From Dactylorhiza incarnata (taxonomy: Eukaryota; Streptophyta; Magnoliopsida; Asparagales; Orchidaceae), in the NCBI GenBank assembly GCA_033032865.1, contig JAWHQI010000068.1, positions 2,480,001 to 2,544,000 on the forward strand: 64,000 nucleotides of DNA, given 5' to 3'. This document shows positions 1 through 12,075 of the stretch, one piece after another. Below the pieces are notes generated by a model. The model saw only the letters and a program-made list of their open reading frames with translations, did not search any database and was not told the origin of the DNA. Each line of letters begins with the position of its first letter. The stretch's first letter is position 1. The position numbers and the translations under genes were made by a program.

Positions 1-2582
1 GTTTATGCTAGGACATTCAAGGTATGTAGTTATGCTATGTTCACACAAGTGCAACTCACACACTACGACTTTATGCGCACAGACCTTTAGTTCCCCCTTT
101 TTGGAGCTAGCAAGACTCCCAGGATACTCCCGTAGTGGAAAACGGAAGTGGTGGGTTGGGCCTCGCCCACCTCTAGGTTGGTATATGCACTACCTAATCT
201 AGACCTATCGTACTCCTCAACGCAAAACCGTGGAGCATCTGCGTACTCTTACTGGCTGGACCACCATACTCTTATGGCTAAGTGCAAATTCCACACTTGC
301 CGAGCCCGAGTATCAACGTTGGTGCGACGACCGTCGACACTAAGGACCCACCACCATGTGCACATGCAACATGTTCTACTATCTATCTACAAATTCCAAA
401 CATCAACCACCTGGGCTTAACTTGCCCAACAAAGAACCAAACTGAGTCACAAACTCTCTGGATCAACCATCCGCACCAGCCACCACCGAGCCTACAACTC
501 GGGGTACCCAACCAACTAAACTCCCATGACAACGGAGTGTGAGTGAGTGTATTATTAATTAGCCTTGAGTATCATCTTACCCTATGACTTATGGTTGATC
601 TTGGACTTCCCGAGGGTTACCCTATAAGGGGCTCACTTCGGTACTAGGAACTGTACTGGGATTACACCCCAAAAGTTCCCTTTCTCAAGACACTTACTGT
701 TGTTGGTATCTACCCATATGATTTCCCTTCTACCTTTTCTCCAGAGTTATACCTAAGTGCTTTAAGACACACCAGGGAAAGACGATCTTTCGTCAATCCT
801 CAGGACAACCTTACTCTTAACCCACCAAGTACACTTTGCTCACATACACTCTCTGTGGTGGACTTCTAACTATCTAATCAACCCATGTGCACCATCTGCA
901 CACCATTTCCACCTAGTAGGTTACTAAAAATCTAAGTTTCACTGTTTTACTATACACAGACCAAACTAATTATATGAAGCTCACAACTAGAGGTACTCCA
1001 AATATTCATCCAACTGACCCAAGCTATTTACTGGAGGTCTATCATGATGTTATAAGACTAATTACAGAGAATCATATTTTTCCCTAATTAATTAATATTT
1101 ATTTTAATTTCTCCAAACATTTGCCAAGTATGAAAATGAACATGAAGTGTAAGTAAATCTTATGAAATGGCTCTCCAAATATTATGATAAATCTATGATG
1201 ACTAAATAACATCAGAAACAGCATATCATATTTTTACAGTAAGAAATTGTCCTCTAATTTAATTATTTCTCATCTATCCAAAATCATAGTTTTATGAAGG
1301 AACCACCAAAAAGATCAACACTAAAATTATGGGAAATTACCAAACTTTTGTATTCACAAGAAAAGGCTACTGACTAAGTTTCAGGATTTAAGGAAATCAT
1401 TTTATCACTAAAATAAATAAATTAGGAAAACCTCAAATTAAATGAACTGTGAATTAGCCCACTGATTTAAGTCTTCAAAAATTCTATAAAAATTTACAGA
1501 GCTTCCTAATGTTCTGAAAGGTCCTATCACCAATTTGCACAATTTAACAATGAGTTTTGGACCCTCAAATATTTTTCTTAAGTCTAAATCAAAACAGGTG
1601 CCTTGTGAAAGAAGTACTGATTAAATCATTTAATAAAATTCACAAAAATTACCAGAGGTCTAAACCATGATTATAAGGGCACCACCAAAGTTTCATCATC
1701 ATCCAAGACTTTTTAAGCATGTAAATGTTTCTTATAAGAAGTTTCCCTAAAGGGGTTATGTCCTAATTCAAAGGGAATATTGGCTCCTAAAATTCTTATA
1801 AAATTACTCAGTGCCTATTTACACCCTATGAACCTATCCACCAAGTTTCATAACCATCCAGGGACTTTTGAACTCATGGCCTTCACAAGGTTCTAATTGC
1901 ACACCTAGGAATAAAACTAGTGTTCTAGGGCTTAATCACCTCTACACTACCCCCAAACCACTCATGGGGATACTCTAGGTGATCCAAAACCAGTGGACAT
2001 GGTTCCATCTCATGGTGAGGAGATTTGACCACAAAATTCCAAGATAAACACCATGCCCAAACTTTGAACCAACTTGACCTATCTTGGGTTTACAAATTAC
2101 CCAACCAAAACAGTCCCAATTGGGCTGAGATTTTTTACCTAGAACATAACTTAACCCTAAGAAGCACCCACCAAAATTTAGGGGGCATTGGAGGTCATTT
2201 ACCCCACTAATTAATTATTAGATGATTTAAGAAATTATTTAAAAAACCTTAGAAAAAGTTTCTCCTAAAAATCCCATCTTTTAGTATGTTGTGTGGGTGC
2301 AAGAGACTAGTCTAGGTTTTAAATATCAAGGCTACAGCATCTACAAATAAAAAAATATGAAGGAAAGAGTGATTGCCCTACCCTAGGGACCTGTCCCACC
2401 ATTTTGTCTCTACAAGGAGCTATAGTACTCCTTTTGGGCTGAAACAAATTTTAAACTAAAGTAGACTCTAAGGGCTAAAACTTTGGTGTTGCACACTTTT
2501 TAATCAGAGGTGATCTAGTATTTGTAACAATTAAAATAAACTACAGCAAAAAGGGTGTGACAGAAATCATATAAACATTTAA

Positions 2583-2960
2583 TTATATAACTGTTTCTGC
2601 GTTCGATGAAATTTAAATAGCGCTCGATGAAAGCAGAACAACTCTGCGTTCGACGAAATTAACTACGCTCGACGAAGGCAGAACAACTCTGCGTTCGACG
2701 AAATCTAAACAAAGCTGCGTTTGACTAATTTCTTAAATATCTGCGTTCGACTAAGTTAACGCAGAACTGCATTCGACTAAATCAACAGCGCTAGACTAAT
2801 TTAATCCAGATCGTCAAAATATATTCCGTTCGACTAATTATTATTAGAACAGCGCTCGGCTAAATTTATATATAACAGCGCTCGACTAATTAACAAATAA
2901 CAACGTTCGACGAAAGTAACAAATAACAGCGTTCGACGAATTTCTTGTTTCGTTCGACTA
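2583..2960. repeat. Array of GTTCGACGAA-type words in the E1 LTR
   Basis: About fifteen copies of GTTCGACGAA or one-base variants (GTTCGACTAA, GCTCGACGAA) are separated by 15-30 bp of AT-rich sequence. Exact copies start at 2648, 2693, 2904 and 2931. The extended word CTGCGTTCGACGAA is also found, in reverse complement, in the copia LTRs of E2. The corresponding place in the related LTR at 34874-37800 holds a copia LTR fragment instead, so the two arrays are not simply orthologous. Confidence 0.85.
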
Positions 2961-3095
2961 ACTAAATATATAACCGTAAACAATAAATAAAAGATCTGAC
3001 GGCTCTCCATCATCATCCCCAATCTCTGGATGGTGAGCGACATCCCGTCCTGGGCTTCTTTGCGGGGTGATTTCCCGGCCACCTACGCCTCTTTC

Positions 3096-3172
3096 CGGCC
3101 GGCCAATGCCACCACCACCTCCGTTGAGGTGGTGGCCGGCGATAGGGGGTGGTTGGCCGGCCGGAGGTGGTC
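3096..3172. repeat. GC-rich hairpin conserved in both copies of the long gypsy LTR
   Basis: Complementary arms CCACCACCTC and GAGGTGGTGG are flanked by GGCCGGCC palindromes. The same structure is kept at 36182-36225, in the other copy of this LTR family. Confidence 0.7.
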
Positions 3173-3183
3173 GGATCTGGGTT

Positions 3184-3375
3184 TTAGAGGAGGGAAAAGA
3201 GCTCGAAACGAGCCTTTTTGGAAGCATAATCCGTTCCCTTTTGAGCACAGATCAAGCCCAATATTTTGAAGAGATCTAGCACCAGGGGAGGAGAAGAGGA
3301 TCGGACCTGAGTGGGGGCTTGAAGTCGTGAATTCCGACTAGTCACCATTGATGGTGCTGGAGCTTTCGGTGCCAT
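3184..3375 (-). other. Small LTR reading frame starting MAPKAP, function unknown
   Basis: A 63-codon reading frame whose first 24 codons correspond to a 24-codon frame at 35945-36019 in the related LTR. Both begin MAPKAP and share the pattern T-x-RNSR-x-Q-x-PTQV. In both copies the aligned stretch ends at CAGGT, which could be a splice donor. I do not recognise a protein family. Conservation may only reflect overall LTR similarity. Confidence 0.3.
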
Positions 3376-4284
3376 GCCGATCTAGGATTTCTCTGCACAA
3401 AACTCACTGGAAAATGGGGGATCTCTTCCTCTCTGAGCACTGAAGAAAATGGGAGTTTCAAATCGGGCTGGGATAGCTTTATTTCTAAAAGCCATTAATG
3501 GCCATTACCTCCAATTTCGGTTACCACCAAAATTCCCTTAATTCAGCCCCTCTTCCATAGAAATTTCCAGAAAAATGATTGTAACTGAAGGGGGAATGAA
3601 TGCACATCAATTGGGGAGGGATTTGAAGGATCAATAGCATTTAATTCCACGAATGCTCTCTTTCTCTCTCTCTCCGATTTGGGGAAAAACTCCAATTTCT
3701 CTCTCTCTCCTACTCAGCAATTACATAAATTAAGAGGAAAAATCCAGAAATCAGCAGGCCCACTAGATGATGGATCTCTTAATTGGGCCTAGCCCAAATG
3801 GATTGGGCTAGATTAGGTTATATTGTGTGTAATTTGACCTAAATTAGGCTTAAGGGTAAATTAGTCAAATTGAAAGTCTCATGATGGGGCTTTTTGGTCC
3901 ATTAGGTTCCTAGTAGTCCTATTATGGTTGGGGTAAGGTCAATTTAGCATGGTGGAGGCTAATTGACCCTAATTGAGTTAGTTTGACCAATTTAGGGTTA
4001 AGGTTTACTTTGGTTTAATTGGCCTCTTAATTTGACTCCAAGGGGTTCTTGGTGCTCCAAGAGGACACCTAATGGGTTAGGGATGCTATGGTGGGGTCAA
4101 GGTTCAAGGTGGGGCCCCTAAAATCCAACCCTAGGCTTGATATCTGAAGATTGATATTTGCAGACCACTTGGGTTTTCTTCTTCTCTCCTGAGTTCACAG
4201 GGCCTTGCGCTCTCCCTATGGTTTTGTCATGATCGAGTCATGACAAAACCATCTTAGGGGTCTAGTTGTTTGAGGGATGTTACA

Positions 4285-5779
4285 AGGTGCCCTCACACGA
4301 AGGGATTTTTGATAAGGTGTCCACACACCAATGGGAGTTTGATCAGGTGCCCAAATCACCGATAAGCTTTTGATAAGGGAGTATTAACCCTGTACAGAAT
4401 GGGATAGAGAGGGGTTATGATGTTCTTCTCTGTCAAGATGTATAGAGAAGACTCTAGTGGATTTGATGTAGAAAAGAACTCCTCTGTCTGATTGAAGATG
4501 TTTGACAGTTGATGATGCTGGAGCTTTTCTTTGAAGATTTGATCTTCCTGTAGCAGATTAAACTGAGAGACAAGAATGCTTCAGTTTGTTGTTGCTCTTT
4601 TGAAGATCTGTGCTTGTTCTTCTTCTTCTTTCTTTCTATATTCTTGCAGTAGGGAAACTGAGATGGTGTTGAAGATGTCCTCAGAAAAATGTTTGTTGCT
4701 GGAAGAGGAGGAAGATGAAGTTCTGTTCTCTAAAGGATGCTGAGCAGGGAGAAGATGAAGATCTGTTCAATATTGTTCTTCTATTCTTTCTGTATGTCTT
4801 TCTCTTTCTTTTTTTGTACAGAAGATCTGTATTGATGTTGTCGTGTAAAATAGTTGTGTATTAATCTGTAATATCTCCTTTCCTTATTTTCCTTTTCTTT
4901 TTCAAATCTCTGACAAACATTAATAGCAGATCCCTTATATTAAGGGATAAATATATCTGAGAGAGTATTTTGAAAACATAAAACTGCTGCGCCGTTTTAT
5001 CTCTTTCCTTTTCCATGAAATGTTCTTTTCTGCTGGATGTCAACGGCTATAATCTTGGAATAAAGAAAGGAAGTATATTATTCTTACTTGATCTGATGGA
5101 AAATCTGTTTCTGTCGTCGATCTGAGTTCAGAGAATGAAATAGATATAATCTTTCTGAAACTTTCTGAACTTGAGTAAGAGTTCTTCGAACTGAATAAAA
5201 TTCGTCGAACGCAGATTCGTCAACCTCAATATTTTCGTCGAACACAATATTTACTTCGTCGACCTCAACATTTAATTCACTGTTCTGAACATCTGCTGAA
5301 TATTCGTCGAACGCAGACTTGAGTTCGTCGAACGAAAAGATTCGTCGACTGCTGAGCCTGGATAAAATCATCTAGCGTTGAGCGTCGAGCGCTGAGCTGG
5401 AGTAAAAGCGTCGAGCGTTGGCTTAGACAAATTCTTCGACCGCTGAGACGGGTTCGTCGACCGCTGAGATTTGAGCTGTTGGTCGAGCGCAGAATGAACA
5501 TCTTTCGTCGATCGCAGAGCATCGTTCGTCAAATGCAGATAGTCATTCGTCGAACACAGAGAACATGTTATTCGTTGAACGCAGAGAGCTTGCCGTTCGT
5601 CGAACGCAGATAGCCGTTCGTCGAACGTAGTTAGTCGTTCGTCGAACACAAAATCTGAATGAATTCTCTAGTTCTAACAGCCTAAACTCTTGGCCCATAA
5701 ACTATAAATTGGGGTCAACTTTGTCCTTAGTCAACATATAGTGATCCTAGCCCAAATCAGAAATAGGGTTGTTCCAACA
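4285..5779 (-). repeat. E2 3' LTR, truncated by E1
   Basis: Aligns with 12468-14034 base for base with scattered differences. On the minus strand it starts TGTTGGAACA at 5779 after a polypurine tract. The last part of the LTR, matching 12193-12467, is missing because the gypsy LTR E1 begins at 4284. The five bases 4285-4289 (AGGTG) would be the target duplication if E1 simply inserted here. Confidence 0.88.
5195..5650. repeat. TTCGTCGAAC word array in the E2 3' LTR
   Basis: Eight exact TTCGTCGAAC words start at 5201, 5234, 5303, 5324, 5546, 5596, 5617 and 5638, with many one- or two-base variants between them (TTCGTCGACC, GTCGAGCG, TTCGTTGAAC). Several are followed by GCAGA. The word contains the palindrome-like core TTCGTCGAA. 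On the minus strand the array lies in the U3 part of the LTR. Confidence 0.9.
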
Positions 5780-5795
5780 ATTTCCCCCTATTTGG
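5780..5795 (-). other. E2 polypurine tract
   Basis: On the minus strand AAATAGGGGGAAAT directly precedes the LTR start TGTTGGAACA, the usual primer site for plus-strand DNA synthesis. Confidence 0.8.
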
Positions 5796-6794
5796 GTTAG
5801 GACACTATTTGACAAAAATTGAAAATAAACAAATACTAAAACAGCAAAAACAACAGAGCATGAATATATCTGATATATTTTAAATATTTTACCAGATATA
5901 AAATGAGTAGTACTCTCAGTTTTTGAAATTACATTTCAATAAAAATAGAAATGAAAATACAATCAGAACCTTGATTTTTCTGAATTCTGCTGCTTCTGAA
6001 TTCTAAAATTCTGATTTTATCTTGTTCTGAATTCTGATCTGATAACTGAACTGTATCTGCTATGTTAAGTCCGCTTTCTGAATTTGTTCTGAACTGAATT
6101 TTGTTATCTGCTGCTGAATATATAGAATTTGCAATCTGGTTTCTAATTCTGAACAGCTTTATAATTTTGATTAGCTGTGCTTGAAGCAATAACTGATATT
6201 GAATTTGCTATATCAAAATTCTTATTCTGAGCTGTACTGTATCTGCATCTGAATTTTTCTGAAACAGAAAACTACTGTGAGCTTTATCAAGCTTCTTCAT
6301 ATAGCAACTCCCCCTGAGAGTGTCTCCCCCTGAGTTCTGGAGGTTCTTCAGCTTTTCTCCTTTTGCCTAGTTTACAGAACAACTCCCCCTGAGTAAAGCA
6401 GTGCATCAAATGGAGCTTGTTCATACAAACTTATCCCCCTGCCTAGTTTCAGGAAAGGCCTGAAGCTAGGCCCCTTGAAGAAGGGACATTTGATGGAGGT
6501 AGGGAAGGATGCAAGATTTATATTATTGTTGTTCCTGCACAATAAAATAGAGATCAAGTGCAAAGGGGAACTAGAAAGAGAAACAATTCTGTAGACATTC
6601 AGCTATATAAATATTTTTATTAATGATGACAGGCTGAAATAAAAAGCCTCAGAAAAACTGGGTTCGACGAAAAATGAGTTTTCGTCGATCTCGGTTCGAC
6701 GAACTTGATGACTTCGTCGATCTCCATTCGACGAAAAACTTGATTTCGTCGAGCTCATTTCAATGAAGAGATGGGTAAGTAGAAAACTTAATTT
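5796..6794 (-). other. E2 3' non-coding region with repeated polypurine tracts
   Basis: No reading frame with a recognisable domain, and no envelope-like gene, was seen in this 1-kb stretch between pol and the 3' LTR. On the minus strand CTCAGGGGGAG-type purine tracts recur near 6307-6318, 6323-6334, 6381-6393 and 6430-6442, a pattern also present in E10. Four TTCGACGAA/TTCGTCGA words lie at 6660-6760. Confidence 0.7.
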
Positions 6795-8183
6795 TTAACA
6801 GATTGAATCTCCATCTATCATACCTAGCTGATTTATAAAGAAGATATGTTTCTTTTCATCCAAGGGCTTGGTGAAAATGTCAGCTCTTTGTAAATCAGTA
6901 GAGATGAATTGTAGGCAGATTTTGTTTTTATCCACATTATCACTAAGGAAGTGGTGTCTAATCTCTATGTGTTTAGTCCTACTATGGAGAACTGGATTTT
7001 GTGCTATAGATATTGCACTAGTGTTGTCACAAAATATAATTGAATTATTTAAGTTGACACCATAGCCTAGGAGCTGATTTTGTATCCACAATATCTGTGA
7101 GTAGCAACTGCCAGCATCTATATCTTCAGCTTCAGCTGTTGATGTAGACACATATGTTTGTTTCTTACAAAACCAAGACACAAGCCTATCACCAAGAAAC
7201 TGACAAGTTCCTGATGTGCTTTTCATGTCTACTCTGCATCCAGCATAATCTGAATCTGAGAATCCAGTTAATTCAAATTCAGATGCTGTTGGATACCAAA
7301 GTCCTAGATTAGGGCAACCCTTTATATATCTTAAAATCCTTTTTAGTAAAATTAGATGAGATTCTTTGGGGTTAACTTGGAATCTAGCACAAATACATGT
7401 AACAAACATTATATCAGGTCTACTAGCTGTTAAATAAAGTAAAGAGCCAACAATTGCTCTATATACTTTTGAATCAACTGGTTTTCCTGATTCATCATTA
7501 TCAACAACAGCATTTGAGGGCATGGGTGTTTTCATGGTGGAAGAATCAGACATACCAAATCTTTTCACTAATTCCATAGCATACTTAGATTGGGATATGA
7601 AGATTCCATTTGGAGTTTGCTTCACTTGAAGACCAAGGAAGTATGATAACTCACCCATACTACTCATTTCAAATTTAGATTGCATCAGATTAGAAAATCT
7701 TTTGCACAAATTTGAATTTGTAGAGCCAAAAATAATATCATCTACATATATTTGAACTAGTAATGTTTGATTTTTATGTATCCTGTAAAATAAAGTTTTA
7801 TCTACTATGCCTCTACAGAATTTATTCTCTAAAAGAAAACTAGTTAAAGACTCATACCATGCTCTAGGAGCTTGTTTGAGACCATAAAGAGCTTTCTTAA
7901 GCTTAAATACAAAAGAAGAGTGAGTTGGAGAGATGAAACCTGGTGGTTGTTCCACATAGACTTCTTCTTTGATTTCTCCATTCAGAAATGCACTCTTTAC
8001 ATCCATTTGATAAACTTTGAACTGCTTGTATGCAGCAAATGCAAGAAAAATTCTGATTGCTTCAAGTCTTGCAACTGGTGCAAAAGTCTGATCATAGTCT
8101 ATTCGTTCTTCTTGTGAGTATCCTTGAGCTACTAGTCTTGCTTTGTTTCTCATAATGTTGCCATCTGCATCTAGCTTATTCAT
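6795..8183 (-). pseudogene. E2 reverse transcriptase and RNase H (copia RVT_2 type)
   Basis: A 462-codon open stretch covering nearly all of the copia reverse transcriptase and RNase H, which copy the element RNA into DNA inside virus-like particles. Residues 35-45 read [21 protein letters not shown] is at 60-69, the catalytic YVDD box is at 146-149, and the C-terminal ADIFTKPL RNase H motif is near 436. The domain itself appears complete and ends naturally at a stop at 6795. It is separated from the upstream integrase part, in the same frame, by a TGA stop just before [10 protein letters not shown] (about 8196), consistent with a CGA-to-TGA change. The domain could still be read as a separate peptide, but I treat it as part of a broken polyprotein. 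Confidence 0.9.
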
Positions 8184-9191
8184 GTAGACCCACTTATTTC
8201 ACATAACTGGATGGTCTTTTCGTCTAGGAACCAAATCCCAAACTTTGTTTGTCTCAAACTGATTGAGCTCCTCTTGCATAGCAATGATCCAGTTGGAATC
8301 TTGTTCTGCATCTTGTAGGGATTGAGGTTCAATCTGAGAGAGAAAACAAGTATTCATCAAGTTCTGATTTGCTTGATGCCTTGTTTGCACACCAGTTGAT
8401 ATGTCTCCAATTATTTGAGATCTGGGGCGATCTTTAATATTGACATAATCAACAGGTATAGTGGGATCAGCAATGATTTCCACTTGGGTAATTTGTTCAG
8501 CTGCTATATCCTGTGGAGGATGATCTGCTGTTATCTGTACTGAATTTTCAGCAAAATCTGGGTGATTTTCTTCTTCACTTTCTTCAGCATTCTGCTGTAC
8601 AGGATTTGGAAATCCTTCTTTATGTAGAGCTAATTAATCTAGCTGCACACATAATGTAGGTACCTGCAGATTTTCTATGGTAGAAGAATTCTTCTCCTTG
8701 TAAAACATATTAGTTTCATCAAAAGAAACATGCATAGATTCTTCTATTTTAAGAGAAGATTTATTATAAATCCTATATGCTTTGCTGATTAGTGAATAAC
8801 CTAAGAAAATTCCTTCATCAGATTTTGGTTCAAATTTCCTAAGGTATTTCTTATCATTATTATGAACAAAACATCTACAGCCAAATGCTCTAAAATTGTT
8901 AACTTTAGGTTTCTTCCCTTTAAGTAATTCATGAGGAGTCTTACCCTTAAGTTTGTGTATCAAACTTCTATTCAATACATAGTTTGTTGTGCTAACAGCC
9001 TCTGCCCAAAAATATAGGGGCAAATTAGCATCTGCAAGCAATGTTCTTGCTGATTCAATTAGAGTTCTATTTTTCCTTTCAACTACCCCCATTTTGTTGA
9101 GGAGTTCTAGGAGCTGAGAAGCAATGCCTGATACCTTCCTTCTCACAGAATTCTTGCATAAGAAGATACTCAAACTCAGTGCCATGATCAC
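8184..9191 (-). pseudogene. E2 integrase C-terminal half and linker to reverse transcriptase
   Basis: In a different frame from the upstream part, it holds VVERKNRTL with the third catalytic acid of the integrase, then LPLYFWAEAV, GKTPHELL, FRAFGCRCFVHN and GIFLGYS, the usual order downstream of the copia integrase core. A stop at about 8631 follows the conserved VSFDET region. The next open piece, 8483-8199, carries the linker with WIIAMQEELNQFETNKVWDLVPRR, the usual start of the RVT_2 region. The frame change from the upstream integrase half lies near 9085-9110, after TPQQNG. Confidence 0.85.
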
Positions 9192-9714
9192 TTCTGATCA
9201 ATGCAACTTCAGTAGAGTACTCAATCTTTATGCTCTTAAGAAAGTCTGTAAGAACTTTAAAGTTATCTGACTTTTCTCTCAAAAAGAACACCCAAGTGAA
9301 TCTAGAGAAGTCATCTACAATAACTAGAGTGTAAGACTTCCCCCCTAAACTCTTTGTTGCAATAGGTCCAAAAAGGTCCATATGTAGCAAATATAAGATT
9401 CTAGATGAATCACTTTTAGATAATGATTTAAAACTTTTTTTAGTTTGCTTGCCTAGTTGACATGCCCTACAAAGACCTTCTTTCTTATATGAACCTAAGG
9501 GTAAACCTCTAACAAGATTGTCATTAGATAATTTAGCAATGGTCCTAAGGTTTACATGTCCTAATCTCTTATGCCAAAGTTCACTAGGTTTGCTTAATTC
9601 ATTAAATAAACAAATTTCTGATGTAGATGAATTGAAATTTACTAAATATATATTACCTTGCCTAATACATGATAAAACAATAACATTATCAGCAGATATA
9701 ATAAGGCATTTCAA
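9079..9714 (-). pseudogene. E2 integrase N-terminal half (GAG-pre-integrase zinc domain plus core)
   Basis: Contains ELWHKRLGHVN and CRACQLGKQ, the HHCC zinc-binding domain, then HMDLFGPI with the first catalytic Asp and IRSDHGTEF with the second. The catalytic Glu is in the other frame at VVERKN. Integrase inserts the cDNA into host DNA. A frameshift near the end separates it from its C-terminal half. A TAG stop upstream (EGH stop VTFN) separates it from the protease; it is consistent with CAG to TAG. Confidence 0.88.
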
Positions 9715-9729
9715 TTTATTAAAGGTTAC

Positions 9730-10002
9730 CTAATGCCCTTCATAACATAATTGACTTATGCTGATGAGGTTGTGCTTCAGTCCCTTGACATAAGCTACCT
9801 CTTTGAAGGTGACTTCTCCAACCTTGACTTTTCCATGGCCTTTGGTCTGTCCACAGTTGGAGTATCCAAAAATAACTTTTGGTCCAAGCTTTGCCTTGTA
9901 GTTGTTCAGGTTGGCTTTGTTCCCTGTCATATGTTTTGAACAGCCACTGTCCAAATACCATTTTTCATTTATTCTTGGACAGCTGTGTACCTGCAAAAAC
10001 AA
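9730..10002 (-). pseudogene. E2 aspartic protease region
   Basis: Contains WYLDSGCSKHMTG, the copia protease active site (DSG) in its usual setting, followed by VAYVKGLKHNLISISQLC, the conserved end of this domain. The protease would cut the Gag-Pol polyprotein during particle maturation. It is bounded on both sides by in-frame stops but stays in the same frame as gag. Confidence 0.85.
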
Positions 10003-10011
10003 GAAAACAAT

Positions 10012-10692
10012 CTATTTGTTCCAGACCCAGATTACCTTGGGCCTTTTTATATTTCCACAAAAATCTGAAATAAAAGACATTTCAGGTTGGTCCTTGTAAC
10101 CTTGTGGATGATATCTCCTTGGAGCTATAATCCATTCAGTGAAATGATTGATAGAATGTGAAGAATAAGAATTGTTCAGATTTGATGTATAGTTTCTGTT
10201 TGATGAACTGGGCTGAGTTCGTCGAGCGTCGTTCGACGAATGACTGATATTTCGTCGAGTGCCGTTCATTTAATTACTATATAGAAAATCTATCTTCAGA
10301 GTTCGTCGAGCTCCGTTCGACGAAGTAGATGCATTTCGTCGAGCTCCGTTCGATGAATTCTGCTGAATTCTGCTATTCTCGACAGTTTTACTTAAAATGT
10401 TTTTATTTGCTCCTACAACCTCTTTGCTCTTAGCAGAGATGAATTTTATAGGTGTAGATAATATATTTTTCTTAATTAGAGGTGACTCACTTGATGAAGC
10501 ACCCAAGCCTAGTTTGTTATTAAGTCTAGCATTTACTGTGCTGGTAATGTCCATCAGTTTGATGCTTCTCCCATTTAGGGATTCTTCAAACTTTTTGGCT
10601 TCAGACAACTTGCTCTCAATGAGAACAATATGTTCCCTGGAGGCTGCCAAATCTTTCTTAAGATTTATATTTTCTTCACTTATATTATTCAT
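10012..10692 (-). pseudogene. E2 gag C-terminal coiled-coil and Ser/Asn/Arg linker
   Basis: Same frame as gag and protease. The first part (10692-10430) is a Leu/Lys/Glu-rich segment likely to form a coiled coil, as in the extended Gag of SIRE-type elements. The second part (10380-10150) is Ser/Asn-rich and contains four SNGARR- or NDARR-like repeats. These are encoded by the same TTCGTCGA/TTCGACGA words found in the LTRs. A stop at 10270 divides it. It is not a recognised enzymatic domain. Confidence 0.65.
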
Positions 10693-11157
10693 TTCAGCTA
10701 GCTTAAGTCTGAGAGAGATTATTTCTTTCTCAGATTTGATTAAGTCTGAGCAAAGGACTTTGAATTCAGCTTTGAATTCAACTGAAGTAAAATCAAAGGT
10801 AGATATTACCTGATTTGCATCAGTTTCTGCTTCTGATTCTTATCCTTCTTCATCAGAATTGTTGGCTGAGGCATTGATTGTCAACATGCAGAAGTTTTTC
10901 TCTTCTTCATTGTCTTCATCATCACTGGATGAAAAAGCATCTGCTGACTCACTGCTTGAGTCATAAATTTCCATCAGGCACTGATCATTCTCTTTTGTTT
11001 CTTCTTCATCATCTAATGAGATGGATGATGATTCTGATTCAGTTTCACTCCAAGATTCTGCTACAAATCCTCTTCCCTTCTTCTTGTGTTTGTGGGAGGA
11101 AGACTTGCTGGAGTTTCTTTTCTCTTCTTTGTCCTTTTTCTTTTCTTTCTTCTGGTT
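10693..11157 (-). pseudogene. E2 acidic Gag segment between zinc knuckle and coiled coil
   Basis: Reading the gag frame through a TAA stop just after the zinc knuckle gives a Lys-rich then Ser/Asp/Glu-rich segment (SESSSISLDDEEE, SSSESADAFSSSDDD) typical of SIRE-type Gag, with another TAA near 10840. I see no separate gene here. Confidence 0.6.
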
Positions 11158-12075
11158 TTATGGACAGTCTGCTGCAATATGTCCAGGTTTCCTGCAACCA
11201 TAACAAATAATTTCTTTAGAAGTTGACTTGTCATACCTTGGCTTTTCATGGCTCTTGGATGACTTTTTCCTGAAGTCTTTTCTTGCCATCTTGTAGAATC
11301 TTTTGGCAAACAGACTCATCAACTCCTCATTGTCAAGAGTCTTTCCTTCTTCTTCTGTAGCTTTGAAGGCAATATTCTTGTCCTTCTTTGTTGAAGAGGA
11401 GGTGCTCACTTGTTCAGCTTCCCTTGTCTTGATGAGTTGCTCATAGGATTTGAGCTTTCCTAGCAGTGTCTCAGTAGTTATCTCATTAAGACTTCTGGCT
11501 TCCTTGATAGGCCAGATCCTAGAATCCCAAGTGCTGGGGAAGCACATTAGGATTTTGTCATTGATCTTAGTTAATGAGATTTCCTTATCCAGTGTTCTGA
11601 GTTCACTTATGATTACACTTAATCTACTGTACATATCTGCAACTAATTCTTCTTCACCATTCTTGAAGTTCTCATACAGAGAGATCAAGTGAGACCTTCT
11701 GTCCTTTCTTTCATCAGTAGAGCCTGCAACCATATTGTTGAGAGAGGTCCATATCTCTCTAGCTGAGGTGCATTCCACCACTTTCTGAAATATGTCATCA
11801 GATATTGTTTGAGACAGAATGTTCATGGCTTTTGCATCAGCACTCCTTCGATTTTTCTGTTCTTCTATCCATTCAGGAGGTGGGACAACATTGTTGGCAG
11901 TTGTGGTTTCAGCACTTGCTGCTGCTGTAGGTGTTGGAGGCCCTGTCAAAATCACATTAATAATTTCTTCATCAATTGAGTTCATATAAAGCCTAATCCT
12001 TGCTTTCCACAGTGCAAACTTACTGAGAATGCACATAGGAGGTCTTGTGCTTGAATACTCCTTGTTTTGTGCCAT
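11158..12075 (-). pseudogene. E2 Gag N-terminal part with CCHC zinc knuckle
   Basis: 305 codons from an ATG that follows the primer site by about 100 bp. The N-terminus (YSSTRPP, then LWKARIRLYM) and middle (EIWTSLNNMV, VADMYSRLSVI) match the UBN2-type capsid domain of copia Gag. Residues 291-304 form a CCHC knuckle, CYGCRKPGHIAADC, for RNA packaging. NEELMSLFAKRF at about 245 is characteristic of SIRE-like Gag. The frame stops two codons after the knuckle, whereas relatives continue for several hundred residues, so this is a nonsense mutation rather than the natural end. Confidence 0.88.

Larger units (their letters stand above)
1..4284 (-). mobile_element. E1: very long Ty3/gypsy-type LTR, 5' end at 4284, continues beyond the left edge
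   Basis: Read on the minus strand, it starts at 4284 with TGTAACATCCCTCAAAC. It aligns collinearly with 34874-37800, which begins TGTAACATCCCCCAAAC next to a gypsy polypurine tract; that is why I call it an LTR. Shared blocks lie at 4284-3030 against 34874-36320, at 2560-2400 against 37057-37220, and at 2010-1850 against 37610-37800. The LTR is longer than 4.2 kb because no CA end is seen before position 1. Positions 30-100 also resemble 25850-25910. The LTR start abuts E2's left LTR, which lacks about 275 bp of its outer end, so E1 probably inserted into it. No coding domain is visible. It could be a solo LTR or the 5' LTR of a longer element outside the window. Confidence 0.75.

Noticed and set aside
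5084..5649. Overlapping Arg/Ser/Thr-rich frames across the TTCGTCGAA array (also 13326-13868 and 36610-36834)
   Set aside because: The word has no stop in some frames, so arrays give open frames by composition. The frames differ between the two E2 LTRs.
5929..6189. Possible envelope-like frame downstream of E2 pol
   Set aside because: 86 codons of low-complexity Ile/Ser/Asn text, no signal peptide or membrane segment; some SIRE elements have such a gene but none is visible here.
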